Assembly (NCBI GenBank): GCA_963971405.1
Contig: OZ020484.1
Location: forward strand, 28,294,770-28,358,769
Length of the DNA: 64,000 nucleotides
From: Psococerastis gibbosa
Lineage: Eukaryota > Arthropoda > Insecta > Psocodea > Psocidae
Direction of reading: 5' to 3'
This document shows, one piece after another, positions 35,888 to 47,414 of the stretch. Position 1 is the stretch's first letter. Each line of letters starts with the position of its first letter. Made by a program: the position numbers and the translations under genes. Under the pieces are notes generated by a model that was not told the origin of the DNA, did no database searches, and saw only the letters and a list, made by a program, of their open reading frames with translations.

Positions 35888-38800
35888 TAAAGTAAATTTT
35901 ATTTATCGAGAATTTATAGCCCTAACTCCGGTAGATTGATTCAGTAATAGAACAAAAAGTCTTAACTCAAAAATTAATAATTACCTCAAGTATGCAGGAG
36001 TCCTTATTACCTAAAGCAAGATCTAATTCTGGCAAGTCATCCTCGTTTCCATCAAATTCTTCAGTTTTTGATACAGAATCATCATGATCCTAAAAGAAAA
36101 AAAAAACATGTCACGTAAGTAATGAGCTCGTCTAATAGTACGCATAGTGCATGTATACGGTATATTTACGTGTTTAATAACATTCGTTGACAACGTTTAA
36201 TTGATCAAAACAGTAATGCAGCGGTACAGTGTATCCTAAGGAAGAATTTTTTCAAATGGCAAGGGAACTATCGAATGGATTTAAAGCTACAGAGAAATGT
36301 TTTGATTGGTTAGCCTGATGATTTGATCGGTTGGCCGTAGGCAAATTCCTATACGAAATACTTACTACGGTGGAGTGAAGATGATAAAAATCACGATTCT
36401 TCTTGTATGATTCGTTAAGTAATTTCTGCATTTCGTCCATTTTCTTTCGATCTCTCCAAGAATTTCCTGGGGAGAGTTTTGGAGGTGGTGGAGAAGGCAG
36501 TGCACTTAACAATGCTGCTGTCCCTGTAGCCAATCCTATCAATAGTTTTTCACCTATTGATATTTGAACCTGAAAGCAGAATAATGTTCAGGTATTAGTT
36601 TGTTAATGAATAGGCTGGGAAGAACAGCAGCCTCCCAGTGAATTGACAACCGTCCCCCATCAAATTTTTTAAAACACATAAATCGCAATGAAAATGCTGA
36701 AGTTAGCTTAGAAACCAATCATTAGATACGTTTTAGGTAATATTATTTTGTTTTATGGCCAAAATTAAGCTCTTTTGTTCCATTTCTTGAGAATTGCCGA
36801 TTTATAAAATCAAAAAACAAAATTATGTTTTGTTTAGAACTCTATTTAAAAACCACAAACCTTTAGTCCTTGGATCGCGTTCATTCCCTTCACCTTGAGT
36901 TTACCCATGAGAAGTCTGTGAAGGTCATATTCTAAGAAAGGCAAACCATCAGAAATCTCTTTAGCGTTCATTTCTCCCTTGCAGTCTCGCTTTGGCCTCG
37001 CCACGTAGGCATGGATGAAGCAACCCTGGCCATTCGTGGGGACAGCGTTTACAAGATCTATCGTAGTGAAGAGAACGTCAGGCACTTTTCCTTTCCTAAA
37101 AACATCAGTTTTTATTTTTAACATCCTCATGATCTCTCCGCCATTTTTCATCATTTTCCGGCTCTTTTTTAACTTATTCTTTTTATTAAGAGGACATGCT
37201 ACGTAGAAAATTAGCACCCCAAAATTTGTTGTTTTTAATTGACTTTTTAAAAAAAAAATTAATTAGCAAAGCAAGTTATTAAAGATGGGGCTCATGTAAG
37301 TTGTAGAAGCCTACTTTATGCATCATATAATAGGATATATTAAATTGTTGGTACCTTAGTTCTTTCATAAAAACCATTGGGGACTAAACTTTCGCGTAAT
37401 TTGGAATGGAAAACTAAAAAACCGAAAAGTAAAAATACCCGATTATATTATGATGCACGAAGTAGTCTTCTACAACTTAAATGAGCCAAATGTTTAATGA
37501 CTTGCTGAGTTATTGAAATAAAAAATAAAAAGTATTTAATCTTGGGGTGCCAATTTTTTACGTAGCATACCGGTATCCTCTTAACGGCATTAAACAATTC
37601 GTCCACGGCAAGTTCTATTATTATAAATTCTCGGCGAGTGCCACTTTTCTACTAATGAACCTTGATATAACTTGGCAGCATAAGTTAGGTAGGTACCTGC
37701 ATACTGAGCAGCGATGCATGCTAACACGAAATGGTACACTGGTTTCCGAGTAAGGGACATGACACAAGTGGCAGGGAGGGTCCGTTTCGTTCTTATCCGG
37801 GTGGGGGTCCTCACGCTCCGTGGGAAAGACATCATCTTGGGCCGTGTTCAGGTTGATCAACGCCGCGGTGCCTGATGCGCTGAGTACGCAGACGTCATCA
37901 CTGTAATAACCAATTTACCGAATATTTAACATATAAATATTATAGCCAACCATTAATTAGCAACGGTACAAAGAGAAGTCTACTATTCAGGGCTAGAATT
38001 TGTCCAGAAAAGTATTCTTTAGACCCCTCTTCACTCAACTTGCTGGGTAGGATTTGACAATACTTACCGGAGACTTTAACCTTGAACTAAGCCTATGTAT
38101 TTATTTAAGAAGGAAAAAATATACTATGAAATCCATTTTGTACTTTTCAAAAATTAAAAATAATAAGAGTTTTGAGTAAGGAATATGTCACAAATTCAAA
38201 TTCGAAAATTAAGGAAAAGTTCCGTTCTAGCTCACCAAGTAAAATGGAAAGACCTCGAAGTAAGTTATGGGAGGTAACAGGCAACTTTTGTCGTCGACAT
38301 AAGAAATAATACCGGCGAATGCGTACATAAAGTAAAGTAATGGCTCCTGCCATTCTATTTATTTAATTTCTATGGTACCTACCAAATACTGGTAGTTTCC
38401 GAGTAGCCTACGACAACGTTACACCCGAGAGCCCGAGCGTGTGACCGGACTTCCATCCTCAATTCCGTCCACCACGCATCTCTGGTTTCTGGTTCCTCAA
38501 GATTTGTAATTCTCTCAAGGAGTTTCACCGACCGAGCGCTCACTGTACCTCCCAAATGCTGGAGAAATCCACTAGGATACCTTAAACACGCATTACCCGG
38601 TTTCAATGAATTTTAATTACCGAAGTACAGTGAACATAGGGTTTTACTTGATGCCCATTAACTACATGATATCATAAATAGGATCAATTTTAGAACAAAA
38701 AACTTAGAACTAATTTTTTTCCGCATTAGTAAATAAATAAAGCCAATCTTGCAGAGTTAAGGCTGAAAAGCCCTCTCTTACACTCAACTAAGAAGACCCG

Positions 38801-41800
38801 AGACCACCTGCTTTACATGCCCTCAGAAGCATGGGCAGAAAATTTAGCAAGTGTGGGACTCAAACCAACAACCTTTCGGGTGGCTGCTTGTTAATACTTG
38901 CGAGGAAAAGGAGAATTGATTGGCGTATGTAGGCACTCACTTTGACATGGTAAGGAAAGGATACTCCAGCATGTCGACATTGTCTTGATTAATCGTAGGT
39001 CGTAGCATCGTTGGTGGTGCACGTCGACCATATGAACGGTCACTGCCAGTTAAACTGCCACCTGTTAATATGTACAAAATTTTCAACTATACTACCATTA
39101 AAGTCAAATACTAAAAGAAGAATAAATAAATATTAACTTTTTGTTCTATTACTAAGCCAACCTAGCGGAGTTAGGGCTATAAAGCCCTCTCTTACACTCA
39201 ACTAGGAAGGCCCGGGACCGCCTGCTTTACGTGTACTCCAAAGCATGGCCATAAAATGTAGCAATTGTGGGACTCGAACCAACAACCTTTCGGGTGAAAG
39301 TCGGAGTCTGTGCCACTACTCAACATGTCCTCACTTATCAACTTATACTACCCACTGAATATGGAACACATTTTGTAAAGAAGCGGTACATCTTATTATG
39401 TAGTAAGCAGCAACAAGTCGTTTCAAAAACCTAGTAGGTAGCTATTATTCTGAGCCGAAAAAAAACGTTTAAAAGTTTAACATTTCATCTCTAATTATAA
39501 TACCTAGGTAGAATACTGAAGTGCCCTGCAGAGCTTCAGCTAAACAAAACTTACCTTTTGGGGTGATGCTCAAATCAGAATCTGATGATCGCCGATGGAT
39601 AGGTTGCGCAGCAGACTTCGGTTGGGGTAGTAACGGCAGTGGTGCAACACAGGGGGTAGCTAGTAGACGGGGACCAGGCTCAGGAACGTCAGGCTCCACA
39701 TCCTCATCGCCAGCAAGTCTAGACACGGGGTCACACGCATGCGACACACAGCCAACTAAAGCAGTCGCACTTGCGCTCTTGTGAATAGGAGAGGACAAGT
39801 CGGGTGAGGGGCAGGGGACACAGATTACGGGCAAGGTTGGGGAATGCCAACGGGGGGATAGCTCGGGAGACGACGGGGATGAAGAGGAAGAGGAAGAGGA
39901 GGAAAACGAGCCCTCAACCACGCAGGCTAATTCGTCTTCCACCTTCCCCCGGCCTGGAAGCATGCTGCGGGACAGCAAACGCACAACCCGCAGTCCCCGG
40001 TTCACGCGGCCCCCGTTTTCTTCGGATTTTAGACTATGAGATGACCGGCCACGTTGCAATAGCGGAAGAACTCTGCCGCGGTCCGTAGACCAAGATCGCG
40101 GTGTTATACGCGGGACCAAGGTCACAGGCTGTGATTTTTTCTGCACAGATAATATACCCAATCCCGGGAATTTTAGCCCTAAACGAGGAGCGCGATTAGT
40201 GCGGGGCCCGTCTGCAGGCAGTGAACTACTATTGTTAGTAAAAGCACGTGATTAGGGGGAAGGAAAAACCAAAACAGAAGATATAGTCAGTATTTCTACT
40301 TCATAAATTCAACGATGGTGATACTGAATAAAAACCTGTACATAGTTGTCATTAGGTTTAAACTACCGGCGTCGAGTATTTTTTTTCATTTTTGTAGGCT
40401 AAATAATTGATAGCAATTACTTGATGATGCGTCAGCATCCATTTAGGAGACAATGCAGGTTTGTATTCATGACTGAAATATAATACAACAGTCCTAACAC
40501 CCAAAAAGTGGGATTTTAAAATGCAAATATGATTCCAATCTTCAACCATATTCAAGTAGGCGAAAAATACAAAGGAAAGAATGAGAATCCCATGCAGGAG
40601 AACGCATAGCCATTTTATGCATAGTAAGGGTTCAACTATGAGAAGCCATGCGGGATCCCCAAAGGAATTTTAGCTTTAGCGCTCACAGAGCGCACACGTA
40701 TGCTTTAGTTGGAAGGGTGGAAGTCAAAAAACCAGACTTGAATTGAATTCGAGCCACTGAGTCACTTGATATTTCCATTCTGGGTTAATTGTAAGAGTGG
40801 GCCGAAAGGCCCAAAATTCGCCCATATGGAAAATAAAGACAATTTTCTTTCTTGTCTTTCTTTCTGGTGCTTTATGTGAACTATTCGACTAGTCATTGCA
40901 AATATTTTATCATACTCAATGCCGAAACGGTATGGTGATGCCCCAATTCCAACTGAATGTTAATAAAAATATGGACCTAAATAAATAGGAAGTGCAGTTC
41001 TTGGTGGGCACAGTACTGCACTGTATGTCCAGTGATTTTTTCATCTCTAGAAGCTTTTACACTCTGGGGGGGCTAAGACTGCTGGCACCGAAACTGAGGG
41101 GATTCATCAGGTTCTTAATATAAACCTTGTAATTTTTTTATTTATCTGCATTCTCTTGATGCTTTATTTGCTACGTTGGACAGTTCATAAGAATGTATAA
41201 AAATAAGATACATGGTAGGTACTCACTCCTTCCTGTCGGCATCGGCGTGTAACGGGCAGTCTGGAGTTCGCACTAATGTCACAGCAGTTCCAATGCCGCG
41301 AGCTACAATACCAGACTCCCCCTCCAGATCAAAGTTTTGGGAATAACTGTAAATATGAGCAGTTAACAAAGTCAGATTGGATAAGTTTTTAGGTTAAAAG
41401 GTTGTAATTTTAAATTATTTACAATGAAAAAATTGGCAATCAAAGAAATAAATATCTTTCTTCTTCGATTATATAATCAATACGTACACGAAAGAATAAT
41501 GCATATTCGTCAAATAAATACGAGTTCGTAGTTTCAGGTGTCATTGCAGGGCCACTGAGTACTGACAGTGTGGAAAGATTTCCATACCTAACCAGTTGAA
41601 ATGTTTCGGGCAAGTAGAGTTGACCGGGCCGGCAATTATTGACGATAAGTTCACCTCTCAGCTCTTGCGTGTAGGCTCCTCAGTGGTAGAATACGGTAAT
41701 TTCGAGAGAAGCTATATATTTATTTTAAGCTGAGTAAAAATCATACCCAATGACTGCATTGCCACCCAAATCCAGAGCTTTCAACCCAATTTTCCTTTGA

Positions 41801-43217
41801 ATTTCTCCGGAAATTTTGAAGAATAAAGTTTGCCGAGCTTCATTAGAAGCACGCGGCGTTCGTATTTTATCTATCCATTGGTATTCTGGATCATCGTTTA
41901 CCACTAGTTCTTCTACGAATCCATGAATAACCTGTGCTTGATAGCCTTGCGGTATAACAGGAGCTATGAAAAAAAAAACTTTAATTACTCATTAAAAACT
42001 ATTTCTAATAAGGCGGGATTGCTATTAGCCAAAACGTGAAACCACACCACTTGTATGAATGCAAATGTCACATTGAGACCCATTCCATAGAAATTGGGCA
42101 AATATACACAAGATACAATTAGTGAATGCAGTAGCTCGCCGGAATCTCTGGTTCCGATTCGGATTTACTCATCTATGTAAACAGGACTCCAAACTTAATA
42201 ATACAAGACGAAGAGTTGTAAATTGACGTTTTAAATCAGCACCAATATCTCAATATTTATATTTTAGAGAACTCCTACGTCTCCCGTGCTTCCCTGTACC
42301 ATTTTACAAGTAATTTTAAGGCCCGGTACACACTGAAGACTTGAACTGGCGTTAAATCATTTCACATGTTCAGATCGATATTAATGCCCCGGAATGATCC
42401 TCGTCACATCTGTATTATGCTTGATATTTAATATTCACAGGGTATTAATAGAAGTTCAAGATAAACTTATCAACACCAACTTACAGCAAAAAAACTGCAC
42501 TCCACAACTTGACTGTCGAAACTTGTTGAAATCAGAGAATAATTCCAATTTAACCATGATGTTCACTTCTCCACGAATTCCGAGCATTGTGTCGTAGACT
42601 GGTATCCACCCCGCCAAGACTGCACCTCCGCCAGCACTGCCTTCATTATTACGAGAGGCAGCAGGCAGCAGCAGTGGGTTCAGATCTAAATAAACCTACA
42701 ACAAAATTTAATAAATGTACAGGCTATTGACTATAGGCTTGGTCTGAAGGAAGCTAAAAAAAAACCAATCTGCAACGCCTTCCACCTGAAGAAGTGGTTG
42801 GCACTCAATGACACCACTTTCAATACCAATAATTGAATAATTTCTGGACCGTATTTAACTACAAGCTCGACGCTACAAGACAGAAATGAATCCAAGAGCG
42901 GGGCAATGCATTACCTACTAGCCAGTAGGCTGTAGATAAGAGGCCAATATTACCTTCCCAATGAAATCGTTTGCTGAGTAAGTGTCGTGATCCATGATAC
43001 GTATCTGCAACGGTTCATCCTGAAGCTCAGAATCATCAACCTCAAAGCGATACCATTCAGAATTCCACTGAGGGTTTAACGATTTTCTGCAAACATCAGT
43101 CTTGTAAGTTGTATTGCCCAGTTTAACCTCTACATACGCGTCGGTAGTGTAGCTTGATCGGTCCATAATGGGAAGATTTCGGCCAGCTATAATTTTTACT
43201 TTTAGTTTCCCAGGCAT
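28255..43217 (-). CDS. C2CD5: C2 domain-containing protein 5 (CDP138), 16 coding exons
   Basis: In mammals C2CD5 is a Ca2+- and lipid-binding AKT2 substrate that helps fuse GLUT4 vesicles with the plasma membrane; the insect role is inferred. Exons, 5' to 3' on the minus strand: 43217-42954, 42695-42485, 41963-41747, 41346-41227, 40140-39555, 39061-38941, 38580-38383, 37900-37697, 37095-36861, 36569-36366, 36089-35985, 35085-34876, 34560-34366, 33877-33752, 33504-33358, 28320-28255. All splice in phase with GT-AG sites except exon 4 to exon 5. The protein is about 1045-1070 residues, near the human length. Exons 1-2 encode the C2 domain. GNAVIGY, CNVVVGY and GNAMVAY are three YbjQ-like motifs. 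Exon 8 has CxxC pairs (CHLC, CSVC). Exon 5 is Ser-rich and poorly conserved, ending in the conserved HRRSSDSDLSITPK. The start MPGKLKV matches the family; an in-frame ATG six bases upstream is possible. Confidence 0.93.
29881..30815 (+). pseudogene. Dead mariner-type transposase (DD37D/maT-like) in C2CD5 intron 15
   Basis: The frame starts MAELRGSKEDRVVVIALFKC and is soon hit by stops. The middle frame 30100-30516 has RERIRRKPTRNQ and NILFTDEKNFTVEE, with the first catalytic Asp. After a frameshift near 30490 it reads VKVYQETVIEPVEKP, then SPDLNPLDYKLW with the last catalytic Asp, and ends EWPHRL and ARGGHFD. Two segments are deleted, and the one after EKP removes the second Asp and its QQDSAPAH-like context. 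Terminal repeats were not resolved. Confidence 0.85.
31804..32011. mobile_element. Palindromic MITE, family M3, in C2CD5 intron 15
   Basis: 208 bp with ends GGCGGCAACCCCACCGGCGA and GGCGGCAATTCCACCGGCGA, flanked by TAA on both sides. Arms carry TTTTTTGTTTGTTTTG and a central GGTAGAGACTTATTAC-like segment. Confidence 0.85.
35505..35970. mobile_element. Two opposed SINE family A copies in C2CD5 intron 11
   Basis: 35505-35720 is a minus-strand copy and 35745-35970 a plus-strand copy, so their heads meet near 35730. The plus-strand copy is split by a run of about 35 T's (35847-35883). The pair makes a potential 200-bp stem in the transcript. Confidence 0.75.
38731..38888 (-). mobile_element. tRNA-derived SINE, family A, in C2CD5 intron 6
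   Basis: Slightly truncated minus-strand copy. The B box is GGTTTGAGTCC and the head is cut just before the A box. It fills most of a 360-bp intron. Confidence 0.8.
39121..39336 (-). mobile_element. tRNA-derived SINE, family A, in C2CD5 intron 5
   Basis: Minus-strand copy with exact B box GGTTCGAGTCC, the conserved body and an AATAAATAAATA-like tail. It fills nearly half of a 493-bp intron. Confidence 0.85.
42485..43217 (-). other. C2 domain of C2CD5 (exons 1 and 2)
   Basis: This type of C2 domain binds Ca2+ and phospholipids through Asp-rich loops. Visible loop residues are IMDRSS followed by TDAYVEVKLG, and IMDHDTYSANDFIGK. Exon 1 ends exactly at a codon boundary after GK. Exon 2 continues with a family-typical segment (WIPVYDTMLGIRGE) and carries a small extra Asn/Gly/Ala-rich loop relative to the human protein as I know it. 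Confidence 0.9.
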
Positions 43218-44315
43218 TTTCAATGTTTTACTCAGTTAAAATTAAATTATTATTTTTTAAAAAACCGCACAAAGTCACAAACTCCACTATCTCATCACGC
43301 TCTTGTTATTCTTGTTCGGACAGGGTCCAGCTCCATGTTAAAGGTAGTGTTTTTATTTGTTTATATATGGCGGATCCTGACCGCGTGACCTGATTATTTC
43401 ATAATAGATACTGGAGACTGCGCTAGTGTCGCGTTTCCGCCTTAACCACCAAAAAACAAACTTTCATTTTAAATTAATTTTATAATGTTTACTTAAATAA
43501 TAACTAAATGCTCATTCAAATATTCAGAAGTTACGAAGCATTAAATTTGTTCAGATAAACAATTTAGTTGCTAATTAATTATTGAAAATAGTGCTGTCAA
43601 ACACGTAGTAAAGTACAAACAAACATGGCTGATTAACTAAGTTTATTTTATTTTCAGATAAAATGTAGCCTGAAGTTTAAAAAATGGTCGTTGCTTACAA
43701 TAAATGTAATTAAATTTATGGAAAATATTAAAGTTGCTTAGATAACCAATTTAATTGTAATTAATTATTGAAAACAGTGCTTTTGACTTTCGTATTCAGA
43801 TTATATTTCATAATAGATCCTGCAGATAGCGCCTTAGACATGGAAGGAATTTAGCGTTTGCAGTCGGTGACTATCCTCAGATAAAATGAACACTTAAATT
43901 TGAGAGCAAAATGGGTCCTTGTTTATAATAAATATATTTAAATTTGTAAAAAAATTAAATATGCTTAGATAAATAATTTAATTGTAATTAATTATTAAAA
44001 ACAGTGCTTTTGACTTTCGTATTCAGATTATACTTCATAATAGATCCTGTAAGCAGCGCTGCGGGCGGAAATACTGTGAGGGCTATCTTCTGGACCATCT
44101 AGTTACTTCTTTATCTTTAAGGTCTTGTTGCTGGGTAGCAGACGAAATGACGCTTTGCTGCCATCAAATTTTTGTATTTTGTCACAGAGTAAACATTTGC
44201 TGCTATAAAATTTGCTAGCAACAAAACAAAAGCAACTTATATTACGTCGGCCATTTGCCAATTTGTATTTTCTTTAGGTGACGGCATTTTGTAGCCGGAT
44301 AATTTATAGAAAAAA
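43218..44315. promoter_or_regulatory. Divergent promoter region between C2CD5 and RpL18A
   Basis: The start codons of the two genes point away from each other across 1.1 kb, so promoters and 5' untranslated sequences of both must lie here. TTTCTTTAGG at 44268-44277 is a candidate pyrimidine initiator (TCT/TOP type) for RpL18A, as expected for animal ribosomal protein genes. Two tandem copies of a roughly 223-bp unit (43655-43877 and 43878-44100) occupy much of the interval. I see no clear TATA box. Confidence 0.6.
43655..44100. repeat. Tandem duplication, 223-bp unit, in the shared promoter region
   Basis: Two adjacent units both begin CAGATAAAATG. Both contain a TTAGATAA-TTTAATTGTAATT block, then AGTGCTTTTGACTTTCGTATT, and a TTCATAATAGATCCTG block. 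A partial older copy of the middle block occurs near 43552 and of the end block near 43398. Copies differ by scattered substitutions, so the duplication is not recent. Confidence 0.8.
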
Positions 44316-45938
44316 ATGAAAGCTAAGGGACAGGTGAGTGTTGTAATATCCATAACTTCTATCTTCACCTACTGCATAATTCAATAAAACTTTCTCACTC
44401 ATTACTTTACGGAGAATAATACCTCAGTAAAATATTCCACGTGGTTGTAGGCCATGGAAAGCAGCTTGATAAGTAAATGGTAATGCACTTCCTCTATTAG
44501 GTACAAAATATGTATAACCGTATGGATTGCAATGACAATAGCATGAGCCAATGTTCTTTGAGCCCTCGATGTAAATGCGGTTTACGTCATCAGGGTTTTT
44601 TTTCCTTGGCAGCGTTTTGTATTGACAAATAATAATAAGACAAGTATTAGACTTAACGACGTCAATATTAAGTTAAAGGGTAAAATGTCATTTTATTATT
44701 GTTTGAATCTCAAGGCCCTGTGCACAAATGCGATGTTCTATCGGCTATCGCCCTACTATTCATTTTTACTAGACTAGGCGTCGGATAGATGACGACGCCC
44801 AGAAGCTAGCCCTAGCTAGCTTGAAATGTTGAAAATGACATGAATATGACTGATATATGTAGATCGCCATAATGTGCACAGGCCCTTAAGCTTATGTCCC
44901 AGGCTTCGCTGTCGATAAATATATTATTTTTGAAATGTAGTTTGAAAAATTTAGCAAGTAGACGAATTGAATAAACTTTGTTTTTTTCTTATAGTTGAAA
45001 GAATTCGAGGTCATTGGCAGGAAATTGCCGACCGAGAAGGAACCTACAACTCCCCTTTACAAGATGAGAATATTTGCACCTGACTATATAGTTGCCAAGT
45101 CAAGGTTTTGGTATTTCCTGCGTCAGTTAAAGAAGTTTAAGAAGAGTACTGGAGAAATTGTTTCCATTAAAGAGGTAAATATGCATACACTATAACGCTC
45201 TGGGGGATACCAATGATCCACTTCTCCCGTGTATTCGAGTATGCAGTTCCATTTTTCCAGTCAATTCTTATCAATCCCCCTTTTTTTGTACCAAATTCCC
45301 CACCTGATTTAAGGCCATTGCATTAGAACGTTAATAAGTTAACTGGGTTTCCGTCAACATAAGCGAAAATTATAAATTAACCAAGCGCGTGGGTTATATG
45401 CTTCCACATTGACGGTTGTTATTATTAAATACAGTTACTTGTTATTGTTGGCCCTTGCAAATCGGAAACTGATTCTAATTTAACCGGAGGGAATCTTATT
45501 CTACTGAAAACATATAATTGTAATATTTGCGTCAAACCAAAATGTAGACCAATTTAGTCTAGATTTTTGTGTGTTTTCTAATTCTGTCATGATTTGTTCT
45601 AGATTCCTGAGAAATCTCCCGTTAAAGTAAAGAACTTTGGAATCTGGCTTAGGTATGACTCACGGTCGGGGACACATAACATGTACCGCGAGTACCGTGA
45701 CTTGACTGTCGCTGGAGCAGTGACTCTATGCTACCGTGACATGGGAGCCCGTCACCGTGCCCGCGCTCATTCCATCCAAATCATCAGAGTGCAGGAGGTC
45801 AAGAGCAAGGACTGTCGCCGTCCGCAGGTCAAGCAGTTCCACGATGCCAAGATTAAGTTCCCTCTGCCTAAGCGTATTACCGGAACCAAGAGCGGTGCTC
45901 TATTCTCTGTCAGAACTCCACGCACCTTCTTCATGTAA
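44316..45938 (+). CDS. RpL18A: 60S ribosomal protein L18a (eL20), complete
   Basis: Structural protein of the cytosolic large ribosomal subunit. Coding exons are 44316-44333 (MKAKGQ), 44995-45174 and 45603-45938, joined in phase with donors gtgagt and gtaaat and pyrimidine-rich acceptors. The product is 177 residues, the normal size, with the near-invariant eL20 segments [60 protein letters not shown]-type [14 protein letters not shown], and the C-terminal RTPRTFFM. The last exon is richer in GC than its surroundings, as expected for a highly expressed gene. The tiny first coding exon is typical of ribosomal protein genes. It is divergent from C2CD5 and convergent with VPS13B, whose stop lies 390 bases away. 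No frameshift or missing segment, so it looks functional rather than processed. Confidence 0.97.
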
Positions 45939-46327
45939 TTGAATAGATGTTAATCTATACTGGCTTGTTTCCAATTTAATACCCTGCTTATATGAAGTTC
46001 GGACTAAATCACAATGCCATATGCATAAGGCACTTTTCAATTTTTTTAGTTACGGGCAAGTAAATATTAACCATAGATTAGAATCAAGGCTGATTCCAAT
46101 GATGAAAGGAATATTTGATCTATTACGAAAATATTAACCGCACAAATAAGTCCTAAGAGGGAATGAATCTGTTTGAAACATGTGTGCAGCCGAAGCACTT
46201 TCTTATTTATGGATTGTCGTTTTTCACCGACCGTTCAACTAACGCTATTAGCGGAAAATATAGAGTGACAAATTAAGCAATATAAAAAAGAACGGCATTT
46301 AACACGATTTTATATTATTAATAACGA

Positions 46328-47414
46328 TTAATAATTGGTACTGACGAGAAGAGCTTCTTTAATACGAAGATGTAGCCATGAGAGAACTGCTTCGTCCCGG
46401 AATAAAAACTTCTTTTCTATGACCTCTGCAGCCTACAAAAAAAAGTCATGTACTTTAGTATAGAAATCTATAGTAATCCGTGAAATCCCAGTAGAGAGAG
46501 AAGTACGGTTAAACAGTGCAGAGTTGTGGTTGTGCCTCAAAGTGCTCTTCACTAGCATCTATTTCCCTATGGCGGCAATTCCACCGGCGAATTTACTTCA
46601 TTTGTGATTTGAGATTTTTTGTTTGTTTTGTTTTAAGGAGACTATTATGTTGATACTTAACTTATCTGTTATAAATTAAGTTATAATATGGTAGAGACTT
46701 ATTAATGACCGTAAATACCATATTATAACTTAATTTGTAACAGATAACTAAGTTAAGTATCTACATAATAGTCTCCTTAAAACAAAACAAACAAAAAATC
46801 ACAAATTAAGAAAATTTGCCGGTGGAATTGCCGCCTTTGAAACCTGATATAATATAATTCTCGTATTGTTGATAGCCCTATTACTAACATTCTGAATATC
46901 TCATATCGAATTACCTGTCGTATGGTAAACAGAAGATACAAATCAACTGAGGATACAGAAATTATTGACTCGAGACGCTCAGTCCATGTGGCATCCAGTT
47001 TCGCTGAACTTCCCACTTTTTCAATTAACAGCACCCTCCTAGAAACAAAAGAAAAGAGGTCACACAATCAACGAAATGTTGGCAGCAACTCCCTACATAT
47101 TATCCTTCAATTCCTCTTCAGGACTTGATACGTATTACGAGCTCCTGCGTCCTTCTTCAGTTCATCCATGAATTCCTTCTTAGGCCGCCCTCTTATAATG
47201 GTTTATACCACTGTACCCTGAATCATTGTGTACCAGATTTTTTGGTTCAACCTACTTATATGATTACTTACTGTAACGTAACCAGAAGAATAGGCGTGAA
47301 AGACGCTGACAGAGAAGCGTGGCCCCAGTATACATCCATATTATAATGACCTCGGCATACACTTTGCAATAGACAGACACCCTGAGCTTCCACAATGGAA
47401 TAAGGTCTTAGGCC
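46328..47414 (-). other. C-terminal PH-like end of VPS13B
   Basis: The last three exons read LRPYSIVEAQGVCLLQSV, TPILLVTLQRVLLIEKVG and FLFRDEAVLSWLHLRIKEAL, ending in TAA at 46328-46330. The order of strands followed by a helix fits the C-terminal PH-like fold of VPS13. The last intron (46433-46914) carries a palindromic MITE. Confidence 0.7.

Noticed and set aside
39521..40088. Two plus-strand frames of 87 and 94 codons
   Set aside because: They are antisense to the GC-rich exon 5 of C2CD5.
45736..45942. Alternative frame over RpL18A exon 3
   Set aside because: Shadow of the ribosomal protein frame, which is fully conserved.
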